Below, in pieces: positions 52,981 through 62,700 of a stretch of 64,000 nt of DNA. Source of the DNA: Plantibacter sp050587525 (GTDB taxonomy: Bacteria > Actinomycetota > Actinomycetes > Actinomycetales > Microbacteriaceae); the NCBI RefSeq assembly GCF_050587525.1, contig NZ_JBOBFT010000009.1, positions 124,001 to 188,000 on the forward strand, read 5' to 3'. The number at the start of each line of letters is the position of its first letter. Within the stretch, counting starts at the first letter, position 1. Under the pieces are notes generated by a model, which was not told the DNA's origin, made no database searches, and was given only the letters and a program-made list of their open reading frames with translations. A program made the translations under genes and the position numbers.

Positions 52981-53069
52981 CGTTCACAACTCAGGAGCGT
53001 TTCGGCGTGTTGTGGCCGACACGCCGGGCGATGGGTGCGACACGCCGCAGGTCTCCTGAGTTGTGAACG
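52981..53069. repeat. Long inverted-repeat element, family A (copy 3)
   Basis: Perfect 17-base arms CGTTCACAACTCAGGAG (52981-52997) and complement (53053-53069). Inner unit GGCGTGT...ACACGCC, and a further CGACACGCCGCA in the same position as in copy 2. It is in the same orientation as copy 2 (both have GAGCGTT(C/T)CGGCGTGT at the left end). Between bcp and rsgA. Confidence 0.85.
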
Positions 53070-53135
53070 CGGCGAGCTGACCGAGCGACCGATGCGAGCG
53101 GGACGGACGCGGCCGTCGTCAGCGGCGTGGTCGAC

Positions 53136-54194
53136 TCAGTAGCTGTCGGCCTTGACCGCGGCGAACGTCGCGAGGAGCCGCTGCAGGGAGTCGAGACGGG
53201 CGAGCCCCGCTTCGCCGAGACGGCCGTCGGCCGCAGCCTCGTTCATCGCGCAGTCGGGGGCGTCCGGCAGATGCGTGCACCCGCGTGGGCAGTCCTCGGC
53301 GATCTCCGCCAGGTCGGTGAACGACTTCAGGATGTTGTCCGTGTTGACATGACCGAGGCCGAACGAGCGGACGCCGGGGGTGTCGATGACCCAGCCGGTG
53401 CCGGTCGGGGCGACGACGCGCAGCGAGACGGTCGACGAGGACGTGTGCCGTCCGCGACCAGTCACGACGTTGACATGCCCCGTCGCGCGATCGGCCGTCG
53501 GGACAACCGCGTTCACGAGCGTCGACTTGCCGACGCCGGAGTGCCCGACGAAGACCGTGTCGTGGCCGACGAGCGCCTCCGAGATCTCCTCCACAGGCAT
53601 CGCGTCTTCACGACTGCGGAAGACGCGGAGACCGAGGCCTGCGAAGTTCGCGAGGAATTCGTCGGGGTCCTGCAGGTCCGTCTTCGTGATACAGAGCATG
53701 GGGGTGATGCCGGCGTCGAAGGCTGCGACGAGGTACCGGTCCACGAGGCGCGCCCGTGGCTCCGGATTCGCGGCGGCGACCACGATGAGCATCTGGTCGG
53801 CGTTCGCCACGACGACCCGCTCCATCGCATCGGTGTCGTCGCCACTGCGCCGCAGGAGCGTCTTCCGGGGCTGGATGCGGACGATGCGCGACAGCGTGCC
53901 CTCCGCGCCGCTCGTGTCGCCGACGACGTCGACGCGGTCGCCCGTGACGATCGCCTGCTTGCGCAACTCGCGGGCCCGCGTGGAGGTGAGCACACGCTCG
54001 TCGTCCGTGCCCTCGTCGAGCAGGACCGTGTACCGTCCACGGTCGACGCCGAGCACTCGTGCCGTCAGGGCGTCCCTGTGCTCCGGCCTCGTCTTCGTCC
54101 GCGGGCGGTTCGCCTTCGGGTTCGGCCGGGTGCGAATCGAGGATTCGTCGATCTCCGGCTCGTCGTCGTCATCGTCGTCGGTCCACCAACTCAT
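53136..54194 (-). CDS. rsgA: Ribosome small-subunit-dependent GTPase A
   Basis: 352 residues. N-terminal OB fold (about 45-110), circularly permuted GTPase with G4 (CITKTDL), G1 (GHSGVGKSTLVNAV near residue 222) and G3 (DTPGVRSFGL), and a C-terminal zinc motif CPRGCTHLPDAPDC. Acts late in 30S ribosome assembly. It starts three bases after the aroA stop, so both are on one transcript. The acidic N-terminus (TDDDDDDEPEIDES) is a common actinobacterial extension. Confidence 0.93.
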   Translation of the reverse strand: MSWWTDDDDDDEPEIDESSIRTRPNPKANRPRTKTRPEHRDALTARVLGVDRGRYTVLLDEGTDDERVLTSTRARELRKQAIVTGDRVDVVGDTSGAEGTLSRIVRIQPRKTLLRRSGDDTDAMERVVVANADQMLIVVAAANPEPRARLVDRYLVAAFDAGITPMLCITKTDLQDPDEFLANFAGLGLRVFRSREDAMPVEEISEALVGHDTVFVGHSGVGKSTLVNAVVPTADRATGHVNVVTGRGRHTSSSTVSLRVVAPTGTGWVIDTPGVRSFGLGHVNTDNILKSFTDLAEIAEDCPRGCTHLPDAPDCAMNEAAADGRLGEAGLARLDSLQRLLATFAAVKADSY

Positions 54195-54197
54195 CGA

Positions 54198-55550
54198 TCA
54201 GGCCCCGAGCATCGTCTGCCACAGCGACGTGAACTGCGGCAGCGTCTTGGCGGTCGTCGCGACGTTCTCGATCGTGATCCCGGGGACGACCAGGCCGAGC
54301 ATCGCACCCGTGGTGGCCATACGATGATCGTGGTAGCTGTGCCATTCGCCGCCGTGGAGCGGTTTCGGGTCGATGCGGAGGCCGTCCTCGAGTTCCGTGA
54401 CCGAACCGCCGAGCTTGTTGATCTCGGTCGCGAGGGCTGCGAGGCGATCGGTCTCGTGATGGCGGATGTGGCCGATGCCGGTGATGGTGGACGGGCCGTC
54501 GGCGAGAGCCGCGAGCGCTGTGAGCGCCGGGGCGAGTTCGCCGCCGGTCGTCAGGTCGAGGTCGACGGCCGTGATGCGTTCGCCCGCCTTTACCGTCAGG
54601 CGGTCTCCGTCGAGCGTGACTGTCGCGCCGAACTGCGGGAGCAGATCGATGAGGTCGGCGCCGACCTGCGTGGTGTGCGCCGGCCAGCCGGTGAGCGTGA
54701 CGCTGCCACCCGTGACGAGCGCGGCGGCCAGGAACGGAGCGGCGTTCGAGAGGTCCGGTTCGAGAGTGACGTCGAGTGCGGCGATGGGGCCGGGCGCGAC
54801 GACCCATTCGCCGACCGCGGGGCTCTCGACCGTGACGCCGCGGGCCGCGAGGCGGGCGATCGTCATCTCGATGTGGGGGAGGCTCGGCAGGCGTTCGCCG
54901 TTGTGGACGAGGTGCAGGCCATCCTCGAACCGCGCGGCGGACAGGAGCAGGCCGGACACGAACTGGCTCGACGACGACGCGTCGATCGTGAGCGTGCCGC
55001 CGGCGACCCGACCCGTGCCGTGGACCGTGAAGGGGAGGGCGCGGCGACCGTCATCGCTGAGATCGACGCCGAGCTCCATGAGCGAGGTGATCATCGTGCC
55101 CATGGGGCGGTTCCTGGCCGACGGATCCGCATCGAACACGGTCGGTCCGAGAGCGAGCGCAGCGACGGGCGGCACGAAGCGCATGACCGTGCCGGCCAAG
55201 CCGCATTCGACGGTCGTGCTGCCCGTGAGTTCTTCAGCCGGAGTGACGAGCCAGTCGGCGCCGAATGCACCGGAGCCCTTCTGCTCCTCGATCGTCGTGC
55301 CGAGCGCGCGCAGCGCCTCGACCATGTTGGTGCTGTCCATCGAGTGCAGCGGTGCGTGGAGCAGCGACGGGCCGTCAGCCAGAGCGGCCAGGACGAGCTC
55401 GCGGTTGGTCAGCGACTTCGAGCCGGGGAGGGACACCGTGGCATCGATCGGACCGGCCGCCACGGGGGCAGGCCAAGCCTCGTCGGGGCGCTCGGGCTCG
55501 GCATCGCCGTACACGTCGAAATCTGGTGCGGAATACGGATTGGTCAACAT
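54198..55550 (-). CDS. aroA: 3-phosphoshikimate 1-carboxyvinyltransferase (EPSP synthase)
   Basis: 450 residues from ATG 55550; the larger open frame upstream crosses sigH and was rejected. TVSLPGSKSLTNRELVLAAL at the N-terminus (PEP/shikimate site), GSGAFGADWLVTP, RFVPPVAALALGPTVFDADP, and HSYHDHRMATTGAMLGLV near the C-terminus. Class II-like EPSP synthase. Catalyses the sixth step of the shikimate pathway. Its start codon overlaps the likely sigH promoter, and rsgA follows three bases after its stop. Confidence 0.95.
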   Translation of the reverse strand: MLTNPYSAPDFDVYGDAEPERPDEAWPAPVAAGPIDATVSLPGSKSLTNRELVLAALADGPSLLHAPLHSMDSTNMVEALRALGTTIEEQKGSGAFGADWLVTPAEELTGSTTVECGLAGTVMRFVPPVAALALGPTVFDADPSARNRPMGTMITSLMELGVDLSDDGRRALPFTVHGTGRVAGGTLTIDASSSSQFVSGLLLSAARFEDGLHLVHNGERLPSLPHIEMTIARLAARGVTVESPAVGEWVVAPGPIAALDVTLEPDLSNAAPFLAAALVTGGSVTLTGWPAHTTQVGADLIDLLPQFGATVTLDGDRLTVKAGERITAVDLDLTTGGELAPALTALAALADGPSTITGIGHIRHHETDRLAALATEINKLGGSVTELEDGLRIDPKPLHGGEWHSYHDHRMATTGAMLGLVVPGITIENVATTAKTLPQFTSLWQTMLGA

Positions 55551-55555
55551 TGGTT
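55530..55555 (+). promoter_or_regulatory. SigH/SigR-type promoter upstream of sigH
   Basis: GGAAT at 55530-55534, an 18-base spacer, and GTT at 55553-55555 match the SigR/SigH consensus GGAAT-N18/19-GTT. About 40 bases upstream of the sigH start, so it should give autoregulation. It lies over the first codons of the divergent aroA. Confidence 0.7.
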
Positions 55556-55593
55556 CCAACAGTAGTCGGAGCAACTGGAAGAAGGAGAAGCGG

Positions 55594-56271
55594 ATGTCCA
55601 CTGCTGTGCTGGAACGTGCGGAAAGTCCGTCGGTCGGGCTGCCCGTAGACTGGCAGGTGATGACTTCCGTCGACCCAGAACCACGCCCGGCGAAGCCGGA
55701 CACCAGAACGCTGTTCGAAGAGCAGGCTTTGCCGTTCATCGACCAGCTGTACGGCGCTGCCATGCGCATGACGAAGAACCCAGCGGACGCGCAAGACCTC
55801 GTCCAGGAGACCTTCGTCAAGGCGTTCGCGGCGTTCGCACAATTCGAGCAGGGCACCAATCTGAAAGCCTGGCTCTACCGCATCCTCACGAATACGTACA
55901 TCAACACGTATCGGAAGAAGCAGCGTGAGCCGTACCAGGGCACGATCGACGACCTCGAGGACTGGCAGATGGGCGGTGCTGAGTCGATCAGCGCCACGTC
56001 CAGTCGTTCCGCCGAGGCCGAAGCCATCGATCACCTCCCCGACAGCGATGTGAAGAACGCGCTCCAGGCGATTCCAGAGGACTTCCGTCTTGCTGTGTAC
56101 CTGGCCGACGTCGAGGGCTTCGCCTACCAGGAGATCGCCGACATCATGAAAACACCCATCGGGACCGTGATGAGCCGTCTGCACCGTGGCAGACGCCTCC
56201 TCCGTGACCTGTTGGCCGATTATGCGGAAGAACGCGGGTTCGCCGTTCGGAAGCAAGGGAGCAAGAAATGA
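55594..56271 (+). CDS. sigH: ECF-type RNA polymerase sigma factor SigH (SigR)
   Basis: 225 residues from ATG 55594 with AAGGAGA at 55582-55588; a second possible start is GTG/ATG at 55657-55660. Sigma region 2 (EEQALPFIDQLYGAAMRMTK, DAQDLVQETFVKAFAAFAQF, LKAWLYRILTNTYINTYRKK) and region 4 (IPEDFRLAVYLADVEGFAYQ, EIADIMKTPIGTVMSRLHRG). Region 4's PIGTVMSRLHRGRR is diagnostic for the SigH/SigR group that controls thioredoxin, mycothiol and chaperone genes under oxidative and heat stress. Overlaps the anti-sigma gene by four bases (ATGA). Confidence 0.93.
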   Translation: MSTAVLERAESPSVGLPVDWQVMTSVDPEPRPAKPDTRTLFEEQALPFIDQLYGAAMRMTKNPADAQDLVQETFVKAFAAFAQFEQGTNLKAWLYRILTNTYINTYRKKQREPYQGTIDDLEDWQMGGAESISATSSRSAEAEAIDHLPDSDVKNALQAIPEDFRLAVYLADVEGFAYQEIADIMKTPIGTVMSRLHRGRRLLRDLLADYAEERGFAVRKQGSKK

Positions 56272-56519
56272 GTGACTGCGGCTGCGACAAAGCCAAAAAA
56301 GACCTCGAGGAGTACCTCCGTCACGAGGTGTGCAACACCGAAGCATCAGACATCCGTGAGCACCTCGAGAACTGTGAGGACTGCCGGAGTGAGGCGCTCG
56401 TCTCTCGAACGCTGACCGAGGCCGTGCAGCGTGCCTGCAAGGAGGCTGCACCCGAGGACCTGAAGAACCAGGTGCTCGCGAGCCTTCGCGCCGCTCAGGC
56501 GACGCACGAGCCCGCGTAA
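56268..56519 (+). CDS. rshA: Zinc-binding anti-sigma factor RshA (RsrA)
   Basis: 83 residues. ZAS motif H32-x3-C36-x2-C39, with further cysteines at 4, 6 and 22 near the N-terminus; zinc release on disulfide formation frees SigH. Small soluble helical protein of the mycothiol-system anti-sigma family (ELRHEVCNTEASDIREHLE-like core). The start overlaps the sigH stop, so sigma and anti-sigma are made in stoichiometric amounts. It is followed by a 227-base convergent spacer in which no gene or hairpin was recognised. Confidence 0.93.
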   Translation: MSDCGCDKAKKDLEEYLRHEVCNTEASDIREHLENCEDCRSEALVSRTLTEAVQRACKEAAPEDLKNQVLASLRAAQATHEPA

Positions 56520-56746
56520 CGAACCTCTTCGGGGCGAGCCTGCGTTCCGCCGGCTTGCTCGCCGGATCGTGGCGCTCGGTTCAGTCGGATTTCGCGGCGT
56601 TCGTGCGCGTCTGGCGATGGGTGCTGCTCGATGCGCTCGCGTGTCCGCGCCCCTGTGTCGTGAGCGCTACCCGCGTTCGGGCGCGCTCGCCGCAGGGACC
56701 CGCGCTCGCGCAGTGGTGCCGTGTGATTGAGGAGGGGCGGACCACG

Positions 56747-57685
56747 TCAGCGGGCGAAAGCAGCGAGAGCTGCAGCGAGCACGTCGATCATGGTCGTACC
56801 GCCGTGGCCGTCCTGCTCGATGACGTGCAGTTCGCTCGCCGGCCATGACCGATGCAGCCGCCACGCCGTCTCGAGCGGTGAGCTGACGTCGAGCCGGCCG
56901 TGGATCAGCACGCCGGGGATGGCGGCGATGCGCTCCACGCCGTCTTGGAGCTCGGTCGGGCCGAGGAACGCCCCGTGCCGCCAGTAGTGCGTGACGAGCG
57001 TCGCGAAGAGGAGCCTGAAGTCCGGATCCTGGTACCTGGGGCTCGGCCGGTGGTTCGGGTCGAGCGACACGTGGACGTCCTCCCACGCACACCAGGCGGC
57101 AGCCGCTGCGGAGCGGACCTCATCGTCTGGATCTGCGAGCAGGCGGGCGTAGGCATCGATGATTCGCTCGCCCTCGGTCGGGCCGGCAGCCGCGGCGAAC
57201 GCATCCCACTCGCGCGGGAACACCCGTCCCATCTCCTCGGTGATCCATTCGACCTCGCGCGGTGTCGTGGTCGTGACTGCCGTCAGGACGAGCTCGGAGA
57301 CCCGGTCCGGGTGCGCCTGCGCGTAGGCGAGAGCGAGCGTCGTCCCCCACGAGATGCCGGAGACCAGCCAGGACTCGATGCCGAGGTGCCCACGCAGTCG
57401 TTCGATGTCGTCGATCTGGCGATCGGTCCTGTTCGTCGACAGCTCCGCGGACGGGTCGATCGCGAGCGGGCGACTCCGCCCGCACCCCCGCTGGTCGAAC
57501 GACACGATGCGATAGCGCTCGGGATCGTATTGACGGCGGTAGCCGTCGCTGTTCCCGGATCCCGGTCCGCCGTGCAGGTGCAGCGCCGGTTTCCCGTCGG
57601 CCGACCCGGACTGTTCCCAGTACACCCGGTTGCCGTCGGTCGTCGTCAGCCGTCCGGATTCGTACGGATCGATCGGCGGAAACAT
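56747..57685 (-). CDS. pip: Proline iminopeptidase
   Basis: 312 residues. Alpha/beta hydrolase (peptidase S33): oxyanion-hole HGGPGSGNSDGYR, FDQRGCGRSRP, nucleophile Ser in GISWGTTLALAYAQAHPDRV, catalytic Asp in IHGRLDVSSP, catalytic His in QDGHGG. Releases N-terminal proline from peptides. No signal peptide, so cytoplasmic. Flanked by the convergent rshA and the same-strand antiporter, with no clear co-transcription. ATG 57685. Confidence 0.92.
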   Translation of the reverse strand: MFPPIDPYESGRLTTTDGNRVYWEQSGSADGKPALHLHGGPGSGNSDGYRRQYDPERYRIVSFDQRGCGRSRPLAIDPSAELSTNRTDRQIDDIERLRGHLGIESWLVSGISWGTTLALAYAQAHPDRVSELVLTAVTTTTPREVEWITEEMGRVFPREWDAFAAAAGPTEGERIIDAYARLLADPDDEVRSAAAAAWCAWEDVHVSLDPNHRPSPRYQDPDFRLLFATLVTHYWRHGAFLGPTELQDGVERIAAIPGVLIHGRLDVSSPLETAWRLHRSWPASELHVIEQDGHGGTTMIDVLAAALAAFAR

Positions 57686-57804
57686 CCCTCCACCCTATCG
57701 ACCGCTCGTTCCAGCCCGCCGAGGGGACGCACAGTGCGGGTGCTGGGGCCTCAGACCCGCACTTCGCGACCCCTCGGCAGGAGGAGGAGCAGGAGGGAGA
57801 AAGC

Positions 57805-59535
57805 TCAGGTGGCGTTGTCGATCTGGTCGAGACGGGACTCCTCGAGGTCCAGCATCTGCTGGGCGCGGGCGAGCGCGGCAGAGGTGTACGAGCCAGCAGC
57901 ACGCGCGTCGAGGAGGGCGTCACGCTCCGCGTCCAGCACCCGCCGGCGCAACTGCCGGTACTGCTCGTGCGGCCCGACGTCGTCGTTCTCCGCGCGCTCC
58001 GTCTCCGTCGCGACCTTCACGAGACTGCTCGCTCGCACCCGCTTGACGACGCCGGGATCGAACGGCTTGCCCTCATCGGTCACGAGGTCCGGAGCGTCGA
58101 GCAGCGAGACGCCGACGGTCGACATCTCCTCGACGAGCTCCACGAGCTGCCTTTGCAGCGCCTCCTTGTCGTTGCCGCCGACACCGCTCAGCCGGATGAC
58201 GAACGGCAGCGTTCCACCCTGAACGAGCAGCGTCACGATCGCGACGACGAATGCGATGAGGACAAGTTCGGCCTGGTACGGCGTCTCCTTCGGCAGGGAT
58301 TGTGCGGCCGCGAGCGTCACCACGCCCCGCATCCCGGACCACGCGAGGACCGCGCCGCCACGCCAGCCGAGGCCCTCCCGCTCGAGGAAGTCGAGGTGGG
58401 CCTCCCAGCGACGGAAGGACTTCGAAGCCACCGCGCGACGTTGCACCACACGCGGATCCGTCGGTTCGGGGACCGCGGTGGTGCGTTCATCGAAGCGTTC
58501 CTTGTACTGCTCGAGCTTCGGGCGGTTCGCAAGCGCTTTCCGTTCATCGCGGCGAAGCGACCACACGAGGCCGCCGACGAACACGATCCGGATGGCGATG
58601 AGCACGACGGTCACGAGGAGCCCGAGCCCGACTGCGGGAATGATGCCGACGCGGTCGGTCTGCACCTTCTCGACGATCGTCTTGAGCTCCAAGCCCATGA
58701 GGAGGAAGACGCTGTTCTCGAGAAGGAATTGTGCGGTCCGCCAGTTGATCCGCTCACTGATGCGATCCTGCGCGGTGAACCACTTCGCGCTCTGATGGCC
58801 CGTCACGAGCCCCGCGACCACGACCGAGAGGACGCCGGACGCGTGGAAGTACTCGGCCGGGAGGTACGCGATGAACGGCACCGCGAAGGAGATGACGGTC
58901 GTGAGCACCGGGTCCTTGAGGAACGCGCGGACCCGCACCGTGACGAGGCCGACCAGGAGACCGACGACGATCGCGAGCGAGACGGCGAACAGGAAATCGG
59001 CCGCGACCGCCCACAAGGACACGGCCCCGGCCGTGGCGGCGATCGCGGACCGCAGGAGGACGAGCGCCGACGCGTCGTTCACGAGGCTCTCGCCCTCGAG
59101 CACGCTCACGAGACGTGAGGGCATGCCGAGCCGTTTGCCGATCGATGTCGCGGCGACGGCATCGGTCGGGCTGACGACGGCGCCGAGCGCGATGCCGGCG
59201 GCGAGACTCAGGTCGGGCAGGATCGACGACAGGATGAACCCGATCACGACCGAGGACACGACCACGAGCACGACGGACAGGCCGGAGATCGCCTTGAGGT
59301 TGCGGCGGAAATCGACGAGCGGCACGTTCACCGCAGCCGAATAGAGGATGGGCGGCAGGACGCCCATCAGGATCCACTCCGGTTTGATCTCCGGCACGTG
59401 GACGGTGGGGATGACGCTCACGCCGAGTCCGACCAGCACGAGCACGAGCGGCGCAGCCACCCGCAGCTTGCTCGCGAAGGCCGCGACCGCGACGATCGTG
59501 ACGATGCCGATCACTGCGAGGAAGGCGTACTCCAT
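57805..59535 (-). CDS. Na+/H+ antiporter, CPA1 (NhaP) family
   Basis: 576 residues. Twelve or so membrane segments in the first 420 residues; ion-binding segment LGAVVSPTDAVAATSIGKRL near 135-155 (Asp conserved in CPA1) and SLVNDASALVLLRSAIA (Asn-Asp pair). A cytoplasmic tail of about 150 residues contains LVEEMSTVGVSLLDAPDLVT and coiled-coil regions. Exchanges sodium or another monovalent cation for protons in pH and salt homeostasis. ATG at 59535. Likely monocistronic. Confidence 0.9.
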   Translation of the reverse strand: MEYAFLAVIGIVTIVAVAAFASKLRVAAPLVLVLVGLGVSVIPTVHVPEIKPEWILMGVLPPILYSAAVNVPLVDFRRNLKAISGLSVVLVVVSSVVIGFILSSILPDLSLAAGIALGAVVSPTDAVAATSIGKRLGMPSRLVSVLEGESLVNDASALVLLRSAIAATAGAVSLWAVAADFLFAVSLAIVVGLLVGLVTVRVRAFLKDPVLTTVISFAVPFIAYLPAEYFHASGVLSVVVAGLVTGHQSAKWFTAQDRISERINWRTAQFLLENSVFLLMGLELKTIVEKVQTDRVGIIPAVGLGLLVTVVLIAIRIVFVGGLVWSLRRDERKALANRPKLEQYKERFDERTTAVPEPTDPRVVQRRAVASKSFRRWEAHLDFLEREGLGWRGGAVLAWSGMRGVVTLAAAQSLPKETPYQAELVLIAFVVAIVTLLVQGGTLPFVIRLSGVGGNDKEALQRQLVELVEEMSTVGVSLLDAPDLVTDEGKPFDPGVVKRVRASSLVKVATETERAENDDVGPHEQYRQLRRRVLDAERDALLDARAAGSYTSAALARAQQMLDLEESRLDQIDNAT

Positions 59536-59648
59536 CTGATCAGCCTATTGGGCGGGTGGGCGCACGAACCCCGAACCGGGTGCGGACGGCCCATGAGTTC
59601 GGCCAGAATCGCATCCGGCGGCGGCTCGGAAGGAGCCCGCACGCGCGA

Positions 59649-59680
59649 AACGGCCGCCCCGACGAATCGGGACGGCCGTT
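59649..59680 (-). terminator. Terminator downstream of kgd
   Basis: AACGGCCGCCCCGA (59649-59662) pairs with TCGGGACGGCCGTT (59667-59680), one mismatch, CGAA loop. On the minus strand it lies 45 bases after the kgd stop. Confidence 0.75.
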
Positions 59681-59724
59681 GCACGAGATCAGCCGCCGCT
59701 GACGAACGCGGCAGCGGACGCGAA

Positions 59725-62700
59725 CTACAGCGTGAGCGCCTTCTGCAGCAGCTCCGCCTGCTCACCGGCGTGGCGCTTCGCCGAACCGGTGGCGGGCGAT
59801 GCGGAAGCCGCACGCGACACGACGCTGATCGAGCGACCGCCGAGGTGCTTCGACGCTTCGACGTAGATGAACGGCCACGCACCCTGGTTCTCGGGTTCGT
59901 CCTGCACCCACACCAGTTCGGCGTTGGGGTAGGACTCGATGACGCTCTTCAGCTCGGCGCTCGGCACCGGGTAGTACTGCTCGACGCGCACGAGGGCGAT
60001 CTGGTCGTTCGGCTTCTTGTCGAGCTCGCTCAGCAGGTCGTAGTGGATCTTGCCCGCGTGGAGCAGGACGCGCTTCACAGCGGCCTTGTCCGTGATGCGG
60101 GCGTCGTCGATGACCGGCTCGAACTTGCCGCTCGTGAAGTCCGAGACGGGGCTCGTCGCGCCACGCAGGCGCAGCATCGCCTTCGGGGTGAAGACGACGA
60201 GCGGACGACGCGGGCGAGCGTACGCCTGACGACGCAGCAGGTGGAAGTACGACGCCGGCGTGGACGGACGGGCGACCGTCATGTTGTCCTCGGCGCACAG
60301 CTGCAGGAAGCGCTCGATACGAGCCGACGAGTGGTCGGGTCCCTGGCCTTCGTAGCCGTGGGGGAGGAGCAGCGTGACGCTCGAGCGCTGTCCCCACTTC
60401 TGCTCCGCCGAGGAGATGAACTCGTCGATGATGGTCTGCGCGCCGTTCGTGAAGTCGCCGAACTGTGCTTCCCACAGGACGAGGGCATCGGCGCGTTCCA
60501 CCGAGTAGCCGTACTCGAAGCCCATCACCGCGTACTCGCTGAGCAGCGAGTCATAGATCCAGAACCGTGCCTGGTTGTCGCTCAGATTGGCGAGCGGCAG
60601 CCATTCCTGCCCGTTGACCCGGTCGTGGAGGACTGCGTGGCGCTGCACGAAGGTGCCGCGGCGCGAGTCCTGACCGGACATGCGGACGGGCGTGCCCTCC
60701 GTGAGGAGCGAGCCGAGGGCGAGCAGTTCGCCGAAGCCCCAGTCGATGTTGCCGCTGCGGCTCATCTCGAGGCGCTTGGCGAGGAGCTGCTGCACCTTCG
60801 GGTGGACGGTGAAGCCGGCCGGCTTGTTGTTGAACGCATCGCCGATGAGCTGCACGACGGCATCGGACACGCCCGTCGTCTCGAGCTCGCCCGCGTACCC
60901 GTCCTCGTCGACCTGCTCGGTGACGATGGGGGTCGGCGAGGTCTGCGCGGCGTGCGTCTCCATGAACGCGCGCTCGAGGCGGTCCTGGAAGTCGCGGTGA
61001 GCGGCCTCGTACTCCTCCTCGGTGATGTCGCCGCGGCCGACGAGCGCTTCCGTGTACAGCTTGCGGACGGAGCGCTTTGCTTCGATGAGGCTGTACATGA
61101 GCGGCTGCGTCATCGACGGGTCATCGCCCTCGTTGTGACCGCGACGGCGGTAGCAGACGAGGTCGATGACGACGTCGCGCTTGAACTCCTGGCGGTACTC
61201 GAACGCGAGTTCCGCGACCCGGACGACGGCCTCGGGGTCGTCGCCGTTCACGTGGAAGATCGGCGCCTGGATGGTCTTCGCGACGTCCGTGTTGTAGATC
61301 GACGAACGACCTTCGCCCGGAGGCGTGGTGAAGCCGACCTGGTTGTTGATGACGACGTGGATCGTGCCACCCGTGCGGTACCCGCGCAGCTGCGAGAGCT
61401 GCATCGTCTCGAGGACGACGCCCTGCCCCGCCATCGCCGCATCGCCGTGGATGAGGATGGGGAGGGTGCCGAACGCGCCGATGGGGCCGCGGTCCTGCTT
61501 GGCCCGCACGATGCCCTCGAGGACACCGTTGACGGCCTCGAGGTGCGAGGGGTTCGCCGCGAGGTACACGGGGATGTCGGAACCGTTCTCGGCGCGGAAC
61601 GTGCCCTCGGTACCGAGGTGGTACTTGACGTCGCCGGAGCCGTGGCTGTTCGGATCCTGGGTGCCCTCGAACTCACGGAAGATCTGACCGTAGGTCTTGC
61701 CGGCGATGTTCGTGAGGACGTTCAGACGGCCGCGGTGCGCCATGCCGATCGCGACCTCGTCGAGCTGGGCGACCGAAGCGCCCTGCAGGATCGTGTCGAG
61801 CAGCGCGATCGTGGACTCGCCGCCCTCGAGGCTGAAGCGCTTCTGACCGACGTACTTCGTCTGCAGGAAGGTCTCGAAGGCCTCCGCCTCGTTGAGCTTG
61901 CCGAGGATGCGCATCTGCTCGTCGTGCGACGGCTTCTCGTATTTGCGCTCGACCTTGCTCTGGATCCACTTGCGCTGGGCCGGGTCCTGGATGTGCATGT
62001 ACTCGATGCCGGTGGTGCGGCAGTACGAGTCGCGCAGGACGCCGAGGATGTCGCGCAGCTTCGCCGTGCGGGCGGAACCGAACGCGCCGGTCACGAACTC
62101 GCGGTCGAGGTCCCAGAAGGTGAGGCCGTGGGTCGCGATGTCGAGGTCCGGGTGCGAACGCTGCACGTACTCGAGCGGGTCGATGTCGGCCATGAGGTGG
62201 CCGCGGACCCGGAACGCGTTGATGAGCTCCTGCACGCGGGCCGTCTTGTCGACGGCGTCCGCGAGGTCGACGCTGATGTCCGGAGCCCAGTGGATGGGGT
62301 CGTACGGGATGCGGAGGGCCGCGAAGATGTCCTCGTAGAAGTTGCGTCCGCCGATGAGCAGCTCGTGGACGACCTTCAGGAACTCACCGGAACCTGCACC
62401 CTGGATGACCCGGTGGTCGTAGGTGCTCGTGAGGGTGATCGTCTTGCCGATGGCGAGCTCGTTGAGCGTGCGCTCCGACGCTCCCTGGAACTCGGCCGGG
62501 TACTCGAGGGCGCCGGCGCCGATGATGCAGCCCTGGCCCTTCATGAGGCGCGGAACCGAGTGGACCGTTCCGATGCCGCCCGGGTTCGTGAGCGAGACCG
62601 TCACGCCCTGGAAGTCGGGAGCCGTCAGCTTGTTCTGACGAGCGCGGGTGACGAGGTCCTCGTACGCGGAGAGGTACTCGTTGAAGGTGAGGGTCTCGGC

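Noticed and set aside
55551..55859. Upstream extension of aroA
   Set aside because: Crosses sigH and its promoter; EPSP synthase homology starts just after ATG 55550.
56520..56746. Small gene in the rshA-pip spacer
   Set aside because: Open frames exist but have no start signal, family or codon pattern; no strong hairpin was found either.
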